NCBI RefSeq assembly: GCF_900090295.1
Contig: NZ_LT607753.1
Span: 5,766,001 to 5,830,000, forward strand
Length of the DNA stretch: 64,000 bases
Direction: 5' to 3'
Source: Micromonospora coxensis
GTDB taxonomy: Bacteria > Actinomycetota > Actinomycetes > Mycobacteriales > Micromonosporaceae
Position numbers and translations under genes: made by a program. Within the stretch, counting starts at the first letter, position 1, and each line of letters opens with the position of its first letter. Below are positions 29,712 to 38,864 of the stretch, in pieces. The notes under the pieces are model-generated. The model worked only from the letters and a program-made list of their open reading frames with translations, made no database searches and was not told where the DNA came from.

Positions 29712-30902
29712 GTGACACGTCTCTTCACGTCCGAATCGGTCACGGAAGGCCACCCGGACAAGATCGCCGACCAGATCAGCGACGGCATCCTCGACGCCCT
29801 GCTCGCCAAGGATCCGCACAGCCGTGTCGCGGTGGAGACCCTGATCACGACGGGTCAGGTGCACGTCGCCGGCGAGGTGACCACCAAGGCGTACGCGGAC
29901 ATCCCGACCATCGTCCGGGAGACCATCCTGGAGATCGGGTACGACTCGTCGAAGAAGGGCTTCGACGGCGCGTCCTGCGGCGTCAGCGTCTCCATCGGCC
30001 AGCAGTCCGCCGACATCGCCCAGGGCGTCGACAACGCCTTCGAGCTGCGTACCGGCGCGTCGGAGAGCGCGCTGGACGCGCAGGGCGCCGGTGACCAGGG
30101 CATGATGTTCGGTTTCGCCTGCTCGGAGACGCCCGAGTTGATGCCGCTGCCGATCGCGTTGGCGCACCGGTTGGCGCGTCGGCTGGCGGCGGTGCGCAAG
30201 GACGGCACGGTGCCGTACCTGCGTCCGGACGGCAAGACCCAGGTCACCATCGAGTACGACGGTCTGCGTCCGGTTCGGCTGGACACGGTGGTCGTCTCCA
30301 GCCAGCACGCCGCGGACATCTCCCTGGAGTCGTTGCTGACCCCGGACGTGCGCGAGCACGTCATCGCGCCGGAACTGGAGAGCCTCGGTCTGGACACCGA
30401 GGGCTACCGGCTGCTGGTGAACCCGACCGGCCGGTTCGAGATCGGTGGCCCGATGGGTGACGCGGGTCTGACCGGGCGGAAGATCATCGTCGACACCTAC
30501 GGCGGGTACGCGCGGCACGGTGGTGGCGCGTTCTCCGGCAAGGACCCGTCGAAGGTGGACCGGTCGGCGGCGTACGCGATGCGCTGGGTGGCCAAGAACG
30601 TGGTGGCCGCCGGGCTGGCCGAGCGCTGCGAGGCGCAGGTCGCGTACGCGATCGGCAAGGCGCACCCGGTGAGCCTGTTCATCGAGACGTTCGGCACCGA
30701 GAACGTGCCGGTCGCCGCGATCGAGAAGGCCGTCGCCGAGGTGTTCGACCTGCGTCCGGCCGCGATCATCCGGGACCTGCACCTGCTGCGCCCGATCTAC
30801 CAGCAGACCGCCGCGTACGGCCACTTCGGCCGTGAGCTGCCGGACCTGACCTGGGAGAACACCGACCGGGCCGCCGACCTCAAGTCGGCCGCGGGAGCCT
30901 GA
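29712..30902 (+). CDS. metK: S-adenosylmethionine synthetase
   Basis: A 396-residue enzyme making SAM from methionine and ATP. Signatures are [19 protein letters not shown] (near 8-26), [12 protein letters not shown] (about 128-139), and [19 protein letters not shown] (about 271-289). GTG at 29712 has TTAGGAG 6 nt upstream; an ATT/ATG-like extension to 29697 is less likely. The 98-bp leader shows no SAM riboswitch signature. A hairpin terminator follows immediately. SAM is also the substrate of the BioA encoded upstream. Confidence 0.96.
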   Translation: MTRLFTSESVTEGHPDKIADQISDGILDALLAKDPHSRVAVETLITTGQVHVAGEVTTKAYADIPTIVRETILEIGYDSSKKGFDGASCGVSVSIGQQSADIAQGVDNAFELRTGASESALDAQGAGDQGMMFGFACSETPELMPLPIALAHRLARRLAAVRKDGTVPYLRPDGKTQVTIEYDGLRPVRLDTVVVSSQHAADISLESLLTPDVREHVIAPELESLGLDTEGYRLLVNPTGRFEIGGPMGDAGLTGRKIIVDTYGGYARHGGGAFSGKDPSKVDRSAAYAMRWVAKNVVAAGLAERCEAQVAYAIGKAHPVSLFIETFGTENVPVAAIEKAVAEVFDLRPAAIIRDLHLLRPIYQQTAAYGHFGRELPDLTWENTDRAADLKSAAGA

Positions 30903-30916
30903 CCGGCACCAGGCGC

Positions 30917-30952
30917 AGCGACCGGCGACCCGCTGACGGGTCGCCGGTCGCT
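30917..30952 (+). terminator. Terminator after metK
   Basis: A perfect 16-bp stem (AGCGACCGGCGACCCG and its complement) with a CTGA loop ends 9 nt before the priA start codon. Confidence 0.75.
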
Positions 30953-30961
30953 CGCGTCTGC

Positions 30962-33097
30962 GTGGACGTGCCGCTGCCGCACCTGGACCGCCCCTTCGAC
31001 TACCTGGTCCCCGCCGAGCTGGACGCCGAGGCGCGCCCCGGGGTCCGGGTGAAAGTCCGCTTCGCCGGTCAGCTCGTGGACGGCTGGCTGCTGGACCGGG
31101 TCGCGGAGTCCGCCCACCCCCGGCTGGCGTACCTGGAGAAGGTCGTCTCCCCGGAGCCGGTGCTCGCGCCGGAGGTCGCCCGGCTGGCCCGGGCGGTCGC
31201 CGACCGGTACGCCGGCAGCCTCGCCGACGTGCTCCGCCTCGCCGTCCCGCCCCGGCACGCCCGGGTCGAGAAGGAGCCCCGCGACACCCCGGACACCCAC
31301 GACGCCGCCCCGGGCGTGGCCCCGACCGCCGGCGGCACCGCCCGAGGTGTGGCCCTGACCGGCGACGACACCGCCCGGAGCGTGGCCCTGACCGGCGACG
31401 GCACCGCCCGGAGCATGGCCCCGACCGGCGGCGGCACCGTCCCGGCCGGCGGCGGGACCCGAGCGGCCGGCGCGTCCGCCGCCACCGGTCCCGGCACACC
31501 GTCCGCCGGTCACCCGACACCCGACCCCGGCGCCGCCCCGGCCGTCGATCCGCGCGGGTGGCGGGACTACCCGGCCGGCCCGGCGTACCTGCGGGCGCTC
31601 GCCGAGGGACGGGCCCCCCGCGCGGTCTGGTCGGCCCTGGCCGGTGAGGACTGGGCGGCGCGGTACGCCGACGCGGTCGCCGCCACCGTCGCCGGTGGCC
31701 GGGGCGCGGTCGTGGTGGTGGCCGACGCCCGGGACCTCGACCGCCTGGACACCGCGCTCACCGCGACGCTCGGGCCCGGCCGGCACGCCTGCCTCTCCGC
31801 CGCCCTCGGCCCGGCCCGCCGGTACCGCGCCTTCCTCGCCGCGCGGCGCGGCGACGTGCCCGTGGTGATCGGCACCCGGGCGGCCATGTTCGCCCCGGTC
31901 GACCGGCTCGGCCTGGTGGCGATCTGGGACGACGGCGACGACCTGCACGCCGAGCCCCGGGCCCCGTACCCGCACGCCCGGGACGTGCTGCTGACCCGCG
32001 CCCGGCTCGCCGAGGCCGCCACCCTGGTCGGCGGGTTCACCCGTACCGCCGAGGCGCAGTTGCTGGTGGAGACCGGCTGGGCCCGCGAGGTGGTCGCCGA
32101 CCGGGCGACCGTGCGGGCGCGTACCCCGGCCATCGCCCCCACCGGCGACGACCCGCAACTGGCCCGCGACCCCGGCGCGGCCACCGCCCGGCTGCCCAGC
32201 CTGGCCTGGACCACCGCCCGCGACGCCCTGCGTGCGGACGCCCCGGTGCTGGTCCAGGTGCCCCGCCGCGGTTACCTCCCGGCGGTCGCCTGCGCGCACT
32301 GCCGTACCCCGGCCCGCTGCCCGCACTGCGCCGGTCCGCTGGCGCTGCCCTCGGCCGACGGCACGCCCGCCTGCCGCTGGTGCGGCCGGGTCGCCGCCGC
32401 GTACGCCTGCCCGGAGTGCGGTGGGCGGCGGCTGCGCGCCTCGGTCACCGGGGCCCGGCGCACCGCCGAGGAGCTGGGCCGGGCCTTCCCCGGCGTGCCG
32501 GTGCGCACCTCGGGCCGGGAGGAGGTGCTGGGCGCGGTGCCCGGCGGCGCGGGCCTGGTGATCGCCACCCCGGGCGCGGAGCCGCCCGCCGAGGGCGGCT
32601 ACGGGGCGGTGCTGCTGCTCGACTCGTGGGCCCTGCTCACCCGGGCCGACCTGCGCGCCGGTGAGGAGGCGCTGCGTCGCTGGCTGAGCGCCGCCGCGCT
32701 GGCCCGGCCCGGCCCGGCCGGCGGTCGGGTGGTCGTGGTCGCCGACGGGGCGCTCGCCCCGGTGCAGGCGCTGCTGCGCTGGGACCCGGCCTGGTTCGCC
32801 GCCCGGGAACTGGCCGAGCGGCGGGAGCTGGGCTTCCCGCCGGCGATGAAGATGGCCAGCGTCACCGGCACGGCGGAGGCGGTGGCCGGCCTGCTCGCCG
32901 AGGCCCGGCTGCCCGACGACGCCGAGGTGCTCGGCCCGGTGCCGGCCGACGAGGGCCGCGAGCGGATGCTGGTCCGGGTGCCCCGGGCCCGGGCCGCCGC
33001 CCTGGCCGAGGCGCTGCACATCGCGGCCGGGGTGCGCAGCGCCCGCAAGGCCGCCGAACCGGTCCGGCTCCAGGTCGACCCGTTGAGCCTGTTCTGA
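30962..33097 (+). CDS. priA: Primosomal protein N' (probable, helicase motifs degenerate)
   Basis: A 711-residue PriA-family protein. The N-terminal DNA-binding domain starts at DVPLPHLDRPFDYLVP. A zinc-binding region carries four CxxC-type pairs (CAHC, CPHC, CRWC, CPEC) near residues 440-485. The Walker A and DEAH motifs are not recognisable (WDDGDD stands in the DEAH place), as is usual for actinobacterial PriA, so it probably acts as a loader without helicase activity. Residues 118-161 are four 11-residue tandem repeats. GTG 30962 is the only canonical start after metK, yet in-frame codons just before it (PVARVC) resemble the normal N-terminus. Confidence 0.88.
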   Translation: MDVPLPHLDRPFDYLVPAELDAEARPGVRVKVRFAGQLVDGWLLDRVAESAHPRLAYLEKVVSPEPVLAPEVARLARAVADRYAGSLADVLRLAVPPRHARVEKEPRDTPDTHDAAPGVAPTAGGTARGVALTGDDTARSVALTGDGTARSMAPTGGGTVPAGGGTRAAGASAATGPGTPSAGHPTPDPGAAPAVDPRGWRDYPAGPAYLRALAEGRAPRAVWSALAGEDWAARYADAVAATVAGGRGAVVVVADARDLDRLDTALTATLGPGRHACLSAALGPARRYRAFLAARRGDVPVVIGTRAAMFAPVDRLGLVAIWDDGDDLHAEPRAPYPHARDVLLTRARLAEAATLVGGFTRTAEAQLLVETGWAREVVADRATVRARTPAIAPTGDDPQLARDPGAATARLPSLAWTTARDALRADAPVLVQVPRRGYLPAVACAHCRTPARCPHCAGPLALPSADGTPACRWCGRVAAAYACPECGGRRLRASVTGARRTAEELGRAFPGVPVRTSGREEVLGAVPGGAGLVIATPGAEPPAEGGYGAVLLLDSWALLTRADLRAGEEALRRWLSAAALARPGPAGGRVVVVADGALAPVQALLRWDPAWFAARELAERRELGFPPAMKMASVTGTAEAVAGLLAEARLPDDAEVLGPVPADEGRERMLVRVPRARAAALAEALHIAAGVRSARKAAEPVRLQVDPLSLF
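31313..31444 (+). repeat. Four 33-bp tandem repeats within priA
   Basis: Four in-frame 33-bp units encode GVAPTAGGTAR, GVALTGDDTAR, SVALTGDGTAR and SMAPTGGGTVP, between the DNA-binding domain and the degenerate helicase region of PriA. The multiple of three keeps the frame, so copy number could vary without breaking the gene. Confidence 0.85.
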
Positions 33098-33208
33098 GGG
33101 CCGCCCGCCGCCGTCCCGGCGGGTGACCCCGGGCACTCCGACGGGTCGGCCGGCCGTTGCGGAGCGTCACCGTCGCACACCGCGTCCGGCAAATGGCTGG
33201 CAGGTGCG

Positions 33209-33217
33209 TGATAGCAT
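33209..33217 (+). promoter_or_regulatory. Extended -10 promoter for the kinase/ParB-like gene
   Basis: TGATAGCAT fits the TGN-TANNNT extended -10 form. It lies about 105 bp upstream of GTG 33323; no clear -35 is visible. Confidence 0.4.
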
Positions 33218-33322
33218 CGCCCGTCATGCCCGGGCGCACGAATGGCGCGACGATGGCGGAAGGCGCCGGTCCGGTGCCGAATCGATGATGTCAATCAGCC
33301 GGTGATCAGGGGTGGACCAGTC

Positions 33323-34306
33323 GTGACCGTCCGTAAATCGATCGTCTTCAACGGTGACCTCGGCAGCGGCAAGAGCACCGTCTCCGTCGAGATCGCCGAG
33401 CGGCTCGGGATGCGCCGGGTCAGCGTCGGCGACCTCTACCGCCAGATGGCCCAGGAGCGGCAGATGACCGCGCTCCAGCTCAACCTGCACGCCGAGCTGG
33501 ACCAGGCCGTCGACGGCTACGTCGACCAGTTGCAGCGCGACATCGCCGCCTCCGGCGAGTCGCTGGTGATGGACTCCCGGCTGGCCTGGCACTTCTTCAC
33601 CGACGCGCTCAAGGTGCACATGATCACCGAACCGGGCGAGGCGGCCCGCCGGGTGCTGCTGCGCCCCTCCGGCCCGGCCGAGAGCTACACCTCGCTGGAG
33701 GAGGCGAAGGCCAAGCTCCGGGAGCGCAGCGAGAGCGAGCGCAGCCGGTTCATCGTCCGCTACGGCGTCGACAAGGCCCGGCTGCGCAACTACGACCTGA
33801 TCTGCGACAGCACCCGGGCCACCGCGGCCGAGGTGATCGCGCACATCATCGACGTGTACGAGGGACGGCTCGGCGCCGACGTGCTCGACCAGGCCCCGCC
33901 GCTGCTGCTGCTCGACCCGGCCCGGGTCTTCCCCACCGAGGACATCGCCACCCTGCGCGGGCTCTGGGACTCGGAGTTCGTCGGGGAGGTGGCCGAGGCC
34001 GGCGACGAGGCCCTGGAGCCGCTGCGGATCGGCTACACCGGCGAGTACTACTTCGTCGTCGACGGCCACCGTCGGCTCAGCGCCGCCCTGCAGAACGGCT
34101 TCCACCTGGTGCCGGCCCAGCTCGTGGCGGAGGTCGACGAGCCGGTCGTCGGCGGCATGAGCGCGATCGACTACTTCGCCGCCCACGCCCGCCCGTCGAC
34201 GATCCACGACTGGGAGGCCGCGCACGGCATCACCCTGCCGCTGCCCGAGCACGCCCTGCTCGGCGGCGACGCTGTCCTGGCGGGGGAGCCGGGCGCCGGC
34301 GCCTGA
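33323..34306 (+). CDS. P-loop nucleotide kinase-like protein fused to ParB-like domain
   Basis: A 327-residue two-domain protein. Residues 1-175 are cytidylate-kinase-like: Walker A FNGDLGSGKSTVS (7-19), RRVSVGDLYRQMAQ, a MDSRLAW segment near 89, and an arginine-rich lid (RERSESERSRF). Residues 190-270 carry a ParB/sulfiredoxin-like motif, VVDGHRRLSAALQNG, with LLLLDPARVFPTEDI before it. ParB-like folds can bind CTP or act as kinases, so the pairing suggests nucleotide-linked signalling, but the substrate is unknown. The GTG at 33323 has AGGGGTGG upstream; ATG 33242 is an alternative. Monocistronic in appearance. Confidence 0.72.
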   Translation: MTVRKSIVFNGDLGSGKSTVSVEIAERLGMRRVSVGDLYRQMAQERQMTALQLNLHAELDQAVDGYVDQLQRDIAASGESLVMDSRLAWHFFTDALKVHMITEPGEAARRVLLRPSGPAESYTSLEEAKAKLRERSESERSRFIVRYGVDKARLRNYDLICDSTRATAAEVIAHIIDVYEGRLGADVLDQAPPLLLLDPARVFPTEDIATLRGLWDSEFVGEVAEAGDEALEPLRIGYTGEYYFVVDGHRRLSAALQNGFHLVPAQLVAEVDEPVVGGMSAIDYFAAHARPSTIHDWEAAHGITLPLPEHALLGGDAVLAGEPGAGA

Positions 34307-34382
34307 CCGGTCCGGGGTCGCCCCGGCGGCGCCCGGGCGCGCATGATGGAGCCTTCCGACGCATCGACGCGGGAGGCCGGTC

Positions 34383-35654
34383 ATGGACCCAGCCGAGGCG
34401 CTCGCCCTGCTCATGTCGCCGCCGGGGCGCATCGACCCGTACCCCACCTACGAGCTGCTGCGCGCCCACGGGCCGGTGGCCCGGGCCGGGCCGGTCTTCT
34501 TCGCGGTCACCGGCTACGCCGAGGCCGACGAGATCCTGCGTGACCCCCGCTTCGGGGTGATGGACGACGCGCTGCGCGACCAGTTCCTGCCCGGCTGGCG
34601 CGACAGCCCCGCCGTCGCCGCCATCTCCCGCTCCATGCTGCGCACCAACCCGCCCGACCACAGCCGGATGCGGCGGCTCGCGGCCGGGGCGTTCACCCCG
34701 CGCCGGATCGCCGCCATGCGGGACGTGGTGGCCGCCCAGGCCGACGAGCTGGTCGACACGATGCTGGGGCGGGCCCGCGCCGGGGAGCCGGTCGACTTCC
34801 TGGCCGACTTCGCGTACCCGCTGCCGGTCGGGGTGATCTGCGCGCTGCTCGGCGTTCCGGCGGCCGACCGGCCGCTGTTCCGTCGCTGGGCGGCCGACCT
34901 GACCGGGGTGCTGGAGCCGGAGATCACCCTCGACGAGCTGGCCGTCGCCGACCGGGGCGCCGCCGAGCTGACCGGCTACTTCGCCGCGCTGGTCGAGGAC
35001 CGCCGCCGCGCGCCCGCCGACGACCTGACCACCGCCCTGGTGCAGGTGCACGACGCCGACGGCGGCCGGCTCTCCGGCGACGAGCTGCTGGCGAACCTGG
35101 TGGTGCTGCTGGTCGCCGGCTTCGAGACCACCACCAACCTGCTCGGCAACGGCCTGGTCGTGCTGCTCGACCACCCCCGCGCCGCGCAGGCGCTGCGCGC
35201 GCACCCCGACCTCGCCGCCGACCACGTGGAGGAGCTGCTGCGCTACGACTCGCCGGTGCAGCTCACCACCCGGGTCAACACCGCCCCGGCGACCGTGGGC
35301 GGGATCGACCTGCCCGCCAGCAGCTGGACGCTGCTGCTGCTCGGCGCGGCCAACCGGGACCCGCGGCGCTACCCGCGACCGGCGCGGTTCGACCCGTGGC
35401 GGCCCCCGTCGCACCCGCTGTCGTTCGGGGCCGGGCCGCACTACTGCCTCGGCGCCGGGCTGGCCCGGCTGGAGGCGCAGGTCGCCTTCCCGCTGCTGCT
35501 GCGCCGGCTGCCCGGCCTCGCGCTCGCCGGCCGGCCCCGGCACCGGACCCGGCTCACCCTGCGCGGCTACGAGACCCTGCCGGTGACCATCGACACGGCG
35601 TCGGCGGCGGCGCATCGCGGTACGCCGGCCGGGACCGCCCCCGGCACTCCGTAG
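34383..35654 (+). CDS. Cytochrome P450 (class I bacterial)
   Basis: A 423-residue soluble P450. The heme-binding loop is LSFGAGPHYCLGAGLAR (about 344-360) with Cys as axial ligand. The I-helix oxygen-activation motif is VAGFETTTNL (about 243-252), and the helix K motif lies in EELLRYDSPVQ. It resembles the CYP105/107-like actinobacterial group; substrate not predictable. No ferredoxin or reductase gene is adjacent. GGGAGG lies 6 nt before the ATG at 34383. The promoter of def overlaps its stop codon. Confidence 0.9.
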   Translation: MDPAEALALLMSPPGRIDPYPTYELLRAHGPVARAGPVFFAVTGYAEADEILRDPRFGVMDDALRDQFLPGWRDSPAVAAISRSMLRTNPPDHSRMRRLAAGAFTPRRIAAMRDVVAAQADELVDTMLGRARAGEPVDFLADFAYPLPVGVICALLGVPAADRPLFRRWAADLTGVLEPEITLDELAVADRGAAELTGYFAALVEDRRRAPADDLTTALVQVHDADGGRLSGDELLANLVVLLVAGFETTTNLLGNGLVVLLDHPRAAQALRAHPDLAADHVEELLRYDSPVQLTTRVNTAPATVGGIDLPASSWTLLLLGAANRDPRRYPRPARFDPWRPPSHPLSFGAGPHYCLGAGLARLEAQVAFPLLLRRLPGLALAGRPRHRTRLTLRGYETLPVTIDTASAAAHRGTPAGTAPGTP

Positions 35655-35657
35655 ACT
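35652..35657 (+). promoter_or_regulatory. Candidate -10 of def-fmt-rsmB
   Basis: TAGACT overlaps the P450 stop codon and lies about 40 nt upstream of def, whose GAAGGAG site is in the short leader. Confidence 0.35.
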
Positions 35658-35697
35658 GGTACGGCATCCGTCCGTCCCGCCGAAGGAGCCACACCGA

Positions 35698-36258
35698 GTG
35701 ACCGTCCAGCCCATCCGTCTGTTCGGGGATCCGGTGCTGCGCACGCCGGCCGATCCGGTCGTCGACTTCGACGTCGAGCTGCGTAGGCTCATCGCCGACC
35801 TCACCGACACGATGCGCGAGCAGGGCGGGGCCGGCCTGGCCGCACCGCAGCTCGGGGTGGGCCTGCGGGTGTTCACCTTCGACGTCGACGACGTCCTCGG
35901 CCACCTGGTCAACCCGGTGCTGGAGTTCCCCGACGAGGAGGAACAGGACGGCCCCGAGGGCTGCCTCTCCATCCCCGGGCTCTACTTCGACACCAGGCGC
36001 CGGCAGAACGTCGTCGCCAAGGGCTTCAACGGCTACGGCGACCCGTTGCAGATCGTCGGCACCGGGCTGATGGCGCGCTGTGTGCAGCACGAGACCGACC
36101 ACCTCGACGGGGTGCTCTTCGTCGACCGGCTGGACCCGGCCGGGCGCAAGCAGGCGATGAAGGCCATCCGCCAGGCCGACTGGTACGACCCGGGCGCCCC
36201 GCCCACGGTCAAGCTGAGCCCGCACGCCGCCGGCAACCCCTTCGGCCTGGGGCGGTGA
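35698..36258 (+). CDS. def: Peptide deformylase
   Basis: A 186-residue metalloenzyme removing the formyl group from nascent proteins. All three family motifs are present: [11 protein letters not shown] (motif 1, about 43-53), EGCLSIPG (motif 2, Cys ligand, about 86-93) and QHETDHLDG (motif 3, two His ligands, about 127-135). GTG start with a good ribosome site. It overlaps fmt (GTGA), the enzyme that adds the formyl group, forming the classic def-fmt-rsmB unit. Confidence 0.95.
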   Translation: MTVQPIRLFGDPVLRTPADPVVDFDVELRRLIADLTDTMREQGGAGLAAPQLGVGLRVFTFDVDDVLGHLVNPVLEFPDEEEQDGPEGCLSIPGLYFDTRRRQNVVAKGFNGYGDPLQIVGTGLMARCVQHETDHLDGVLFVDRLDPAGRKQAMKAIRQADWYDPGAPPTVKLSPHAAGNPFGLGR

Positions 36259-37190
36259 CCCGGATGCGCCTGGTCTTCGCCGGTACGCCGGCCGTCGCCG
36301 TGCCCGCCCTGGCCGCCGTGCACGCCTCCGGGCACGAGCTGCTGGCCGTGGTCACCCGGCCCGACGCCCCCGCCGGCCGTGGTCGTAACCTGGTCCGCTC
36401 GCCCGTCGGCGCCTGGGCCGACGAGCACGGCGTCGAGGTGCTCACCCCGGCCCGGCCCCGGGAGCCGGAGTTCCTCGACCGGCTGCGCGAGCTGGCCCCG
36501 GACTGCGTCCCCGTGGTCGCCTACGGCGCGCTGGTGCCGCCGGTCGCCCTGGAGATCCCCCGGCACGGCTGGATCAACCTGCACTTCTCGCTGCTGCCCG
36601 CCTGGCGGGGCGCGGCCCCGGTGCAGCACGCCGTGCTGCACGGCGACGAGCTGACCGGCGCCAGCGTCTTCCAGCTGGAGCAGGGGCTGGACACCGGCCC
36701 GGTGTACGGCACCCTCACCGACGAGATCCGCCCCACCGACACCTCCGGCGACCTGCTGGAGCGGCTGGCCCACTCCGGGGCCGGTCTGCTGGTGGCCGTC
36801 CTCGACGCGATCGAGGCGGGCACGGCCCGCGCCGAGCCGCAGCCGGCCGACGGGGTGTCGCTGGCGCCGAAGCTGACGGTGGAGGACGCCCGGGTGCGCT
36901 GGAGCGACCCGGCGTTCGCGGTGGACCGGCGCATCCGCGCCTGCACCCCCGCCCCCGGCCCGTGGACGACCTTCCGCGACGAGCGGGTCAAGCTCGGCCC
37001 GGTCACCCCGGTGTCGGACGGCCCCGAGCTGAAGCCGGGCGAGCTGCTCACGGAGAAGTCCCGGGTGCTGGTCGGCACCGCGACGGCGCCGGTGCGGCTC
37101 GGCGAGGTCCGGGCGGCCGGCAAGAAGGCCATGTCGGCGAGCGACTGGGCACGTGGCGCCCGGGTCGCCGCCGGCGAGGTGTTCGCGTGA
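36255..37190 (+). CDS. fmt: Methionyl-tRNA formyltransferase
   Basis: A 311-residue enzyme that formylates initiator Met-tRNA with 10-formyl-THF. It begins [15 protein letters not shown], and the catalytic region is [18 protein letters not shown] (about 107-124) with the Asn/His/Asp set (D in LDTGPVY). The C-terminal tRNA-binding domain starts near residue 205. Starts with GTG 36255 overlapping def; an ATG three codons later is possible. Overlaps rsmB (GTGA). Confidence 0.95.
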   Translation: MTRMRLVFAGTPAVAVPALAAVHASGHELLAVVTRPDAPAGRGRNLVRSPVGAWADEHGVEVLTPARPREPEFLDRLRELAPDCVPVVAYGALVPPVALEIPRHGWINLHFSLLPAWRGAAPVQHAVLHGDELTGASVFQLEQGLDTGPVYGTLTDEIRPTDTSGDLLERLAHSGAGLLVAVLDAIEAGTARAEPQPADGVSLAPKLTVEDARVRWSDPAFAVDRRIRACTPAPGPWTTFRDERVKLGPVTPVSDGPELKPGELLTEKSRVLVGTATAPVRLGEVRAAGKKAMSASDWARGARVAAGEVFA

Positions 37191-38761
37191 GCGCCCCCTC
37201 GGACCGTCCCGACAGCTTCCGCTCCGACAACCCCCGCGGGGACCGGTCCGCCGGTCGCGGCGCCGCCCCCCGTGGTGACCGGTACGACCGGTCCGCGCCC
37301 CGCCGTGCCGACGCGCCGCGCGGCGACCGTCCGGGCGGCTTCCGTGGCGACCGGTCCGGTGGCGGCCGGGCCGGCGCCGACCGGCGTGGTGGCCGTCCAG
37401 GCCCGGCCGTCGACCTGCCCCGGTACGCCGCCTACCAGGCGGTCGCCGCGGTGCACCGGGACGACGCGTACGCCAACCTGGTGCTGCCGTCGATCCTGCG
37501 CGAGGAGGGGCTGACCGGTCGGGACGCCGCCTTCGCCACCGAGCTGACCTACGGCACGCTGCGCCACCTCGGCACCCTGGACGCGATCCTCACCGACGCG
37601 GCCGGCCGCGACGTCGAGCGGATCGACCCGCCGGTACGCGACGCGCTGCGGCTCGGGGCGTACCAGCTCCTGCACACCCGGGTGCCGGCGCACGCGGCGG
37701 TGTCGTCCACCGTCGACCTGGTCCGCGCCGTCGGGCCCGGCGCCACCGGTTTCGCCAACGCGGTGCTGCGCGAGGTGTCCGGCCGCGACGCCGACGCCTG
37801 GGTGGCGAAGCTCGCCCCGCCGATGGAGACCGACCCGATCGGGCACCTCGCCCTGGCGTACAGCCATCCGCAGTGGATCGTGCGGGCCTTCAACGAGGCG
37901 CTCGGCGGTGACCTGGGCGAGACCACCCGGCTGCTGATCGAGGACAACGAGCGGCCCCCGGTGCACCTGTGCGCCCGACCCGGCCTGGCCGACCCGGTGG
38001 AGCTGGCCGACGAGGTGGGCGGCGCGCCCGGCGCGTTCTCGCCGTACGCGGTCTACCTCTCCGGCGGCGCGCCGGGCGACCTGCCGGCGCTGGCCCAGGG
38101 GCGGGTGCACGTGCAGGACGAGGGCTCCCAACTCGTGGCCCACGCCCTGGCCCACGCCCCGCTGGACGGCCCGGACGGGCGGTGGCTCGACCTGTGCGCC
38201 GGTCCCGGCGGCAAGTCCGGCCTGCTCGGCGCGCTCGCCGCGCAGCGCGGCGCGCGGCTGACCGCCGTCGAGGTCTCCGAGCACCGGGCCCGGCTGGTCG
38301 AGCAGGCCACCCGGGGCCTGCCGGTGAACGTGCTGCACACCGACGGGCGGACCGTCGGCGCCGACCCGAAGCTGCCGGAGGGGCACTTCGACCGGGTGCT
38401 GGTGGACGCGCCCTGCACCGGGCTGGGGTCGCTGCGCCGTCGGCCGGAGTCCCGGTGGCGGCGTCAGCCGTCCGACCTGCCGCCGCTGACCCGGTTGCAG
38501 CGGGAGCTGCTCACCGCCGCGCTGCGCGCCACGCGCCCCGGTGGCCTGGTCGCGTACGTGACCTGCTCGCCGCACACGGTGGAGACGCACGTGACGGTGA
38601 CCGAGGCGGCCCGCCGCGCCGCGGTGCCGGCCGACTTCGTCGATGCCCGTACCCTGCTGCCGGCCGGCATGCCGGGGCTGGGCGACGGCCCGACGGTGCA
38701 GCTCTGGCCGCACCGGCACGGCACCGACGCGATGTTCCTGGCGGTGCTGCGCCGGGGCTGA
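37187..38761 (+). CDS. rsmB: 16S rRNA (cytosine-967-C5)-methyltransferase
   Basis: A 524-residue RNA m5C methyltransferase. The first ~75 residues are Arg/Gly/Asp-rich and disordered, an RNA-binding-type extension. A NusB-like domain follows ([19 protein letters not shown], about 78-96), then a Rossmann-fold methyltransferase with [11 protein letters not shown] (about 334-344). Two conserved Cys lie in [20 protein letters not shown] and [10 protein letters not shown], the release and nucleophile cysteines. Last gene of def-fmt-rsmB. Confidence 0.93.
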   Translation: MSAPSDRPDSFRSDNPRGDRSAGRGAAPRGDRYDRSAPRRADAPRGDRPGGFRGDRSGGGRAGADRRGGRPGPAVDLPRYAAYQAVAAVHRDDAYANLVLPSILREEGLTGRDAAFATELTYGTLRHLGTLDAILTDAAGRDVERIDPPVRDALRLGAYQLLHTRVPAHAAVSSTVDLVRAVGPGATGFANAVLREVSGRDADAWVAKLAPPMETDPIGHLALAYSHPQWIVRAFNEALGGDLGETTRLLIEDNERPPVHLCARPGLADPVELADEVGGAPGAFSPYAVYLSGGAPGDLPALAQGRVHVQDEGSQLVAHALAHAPLDGPDGRWLDLCAGPGGKSGLLGALAAQRGARLTAVEVSEHRARLVEQATRGLPVNVLHTDGRTVGADPKLPEGHFDRVLVDAPCTGLGSLRRRPESRWRRQPSDLPPLTRLQRELLTAALRATRPGGLVAYVTCSPHTVETHVTVTEAARRAAVPADFVDARTLLPAGMPGLGDGPTVQLWPHRHGTDAMFLAVLRRG

Positions 38762-38786
38762 GCCCGAGCGGGCCTCCACAGCCCCA

Positions 38787-38814
38787 TTGACCTGCCCCGA
38801 TCGGCTGCTATAGT
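38787..38814 (+). promoter_or_regulatory. Near-consensus sigma-70 promoter for the HTH regulator
   Basis: TTGACC, a 16-nt spacer and TATAGT (38809-38814) form the closest match to consensus in this window, about 50 bp upstream of the ATG at 38865. Confidence 0.7.
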
Positions 38815-38864
38815 CCACCACCACTCGACCCGGACCGGTCGGACCCGGGCGATCGGGAGGGGCG

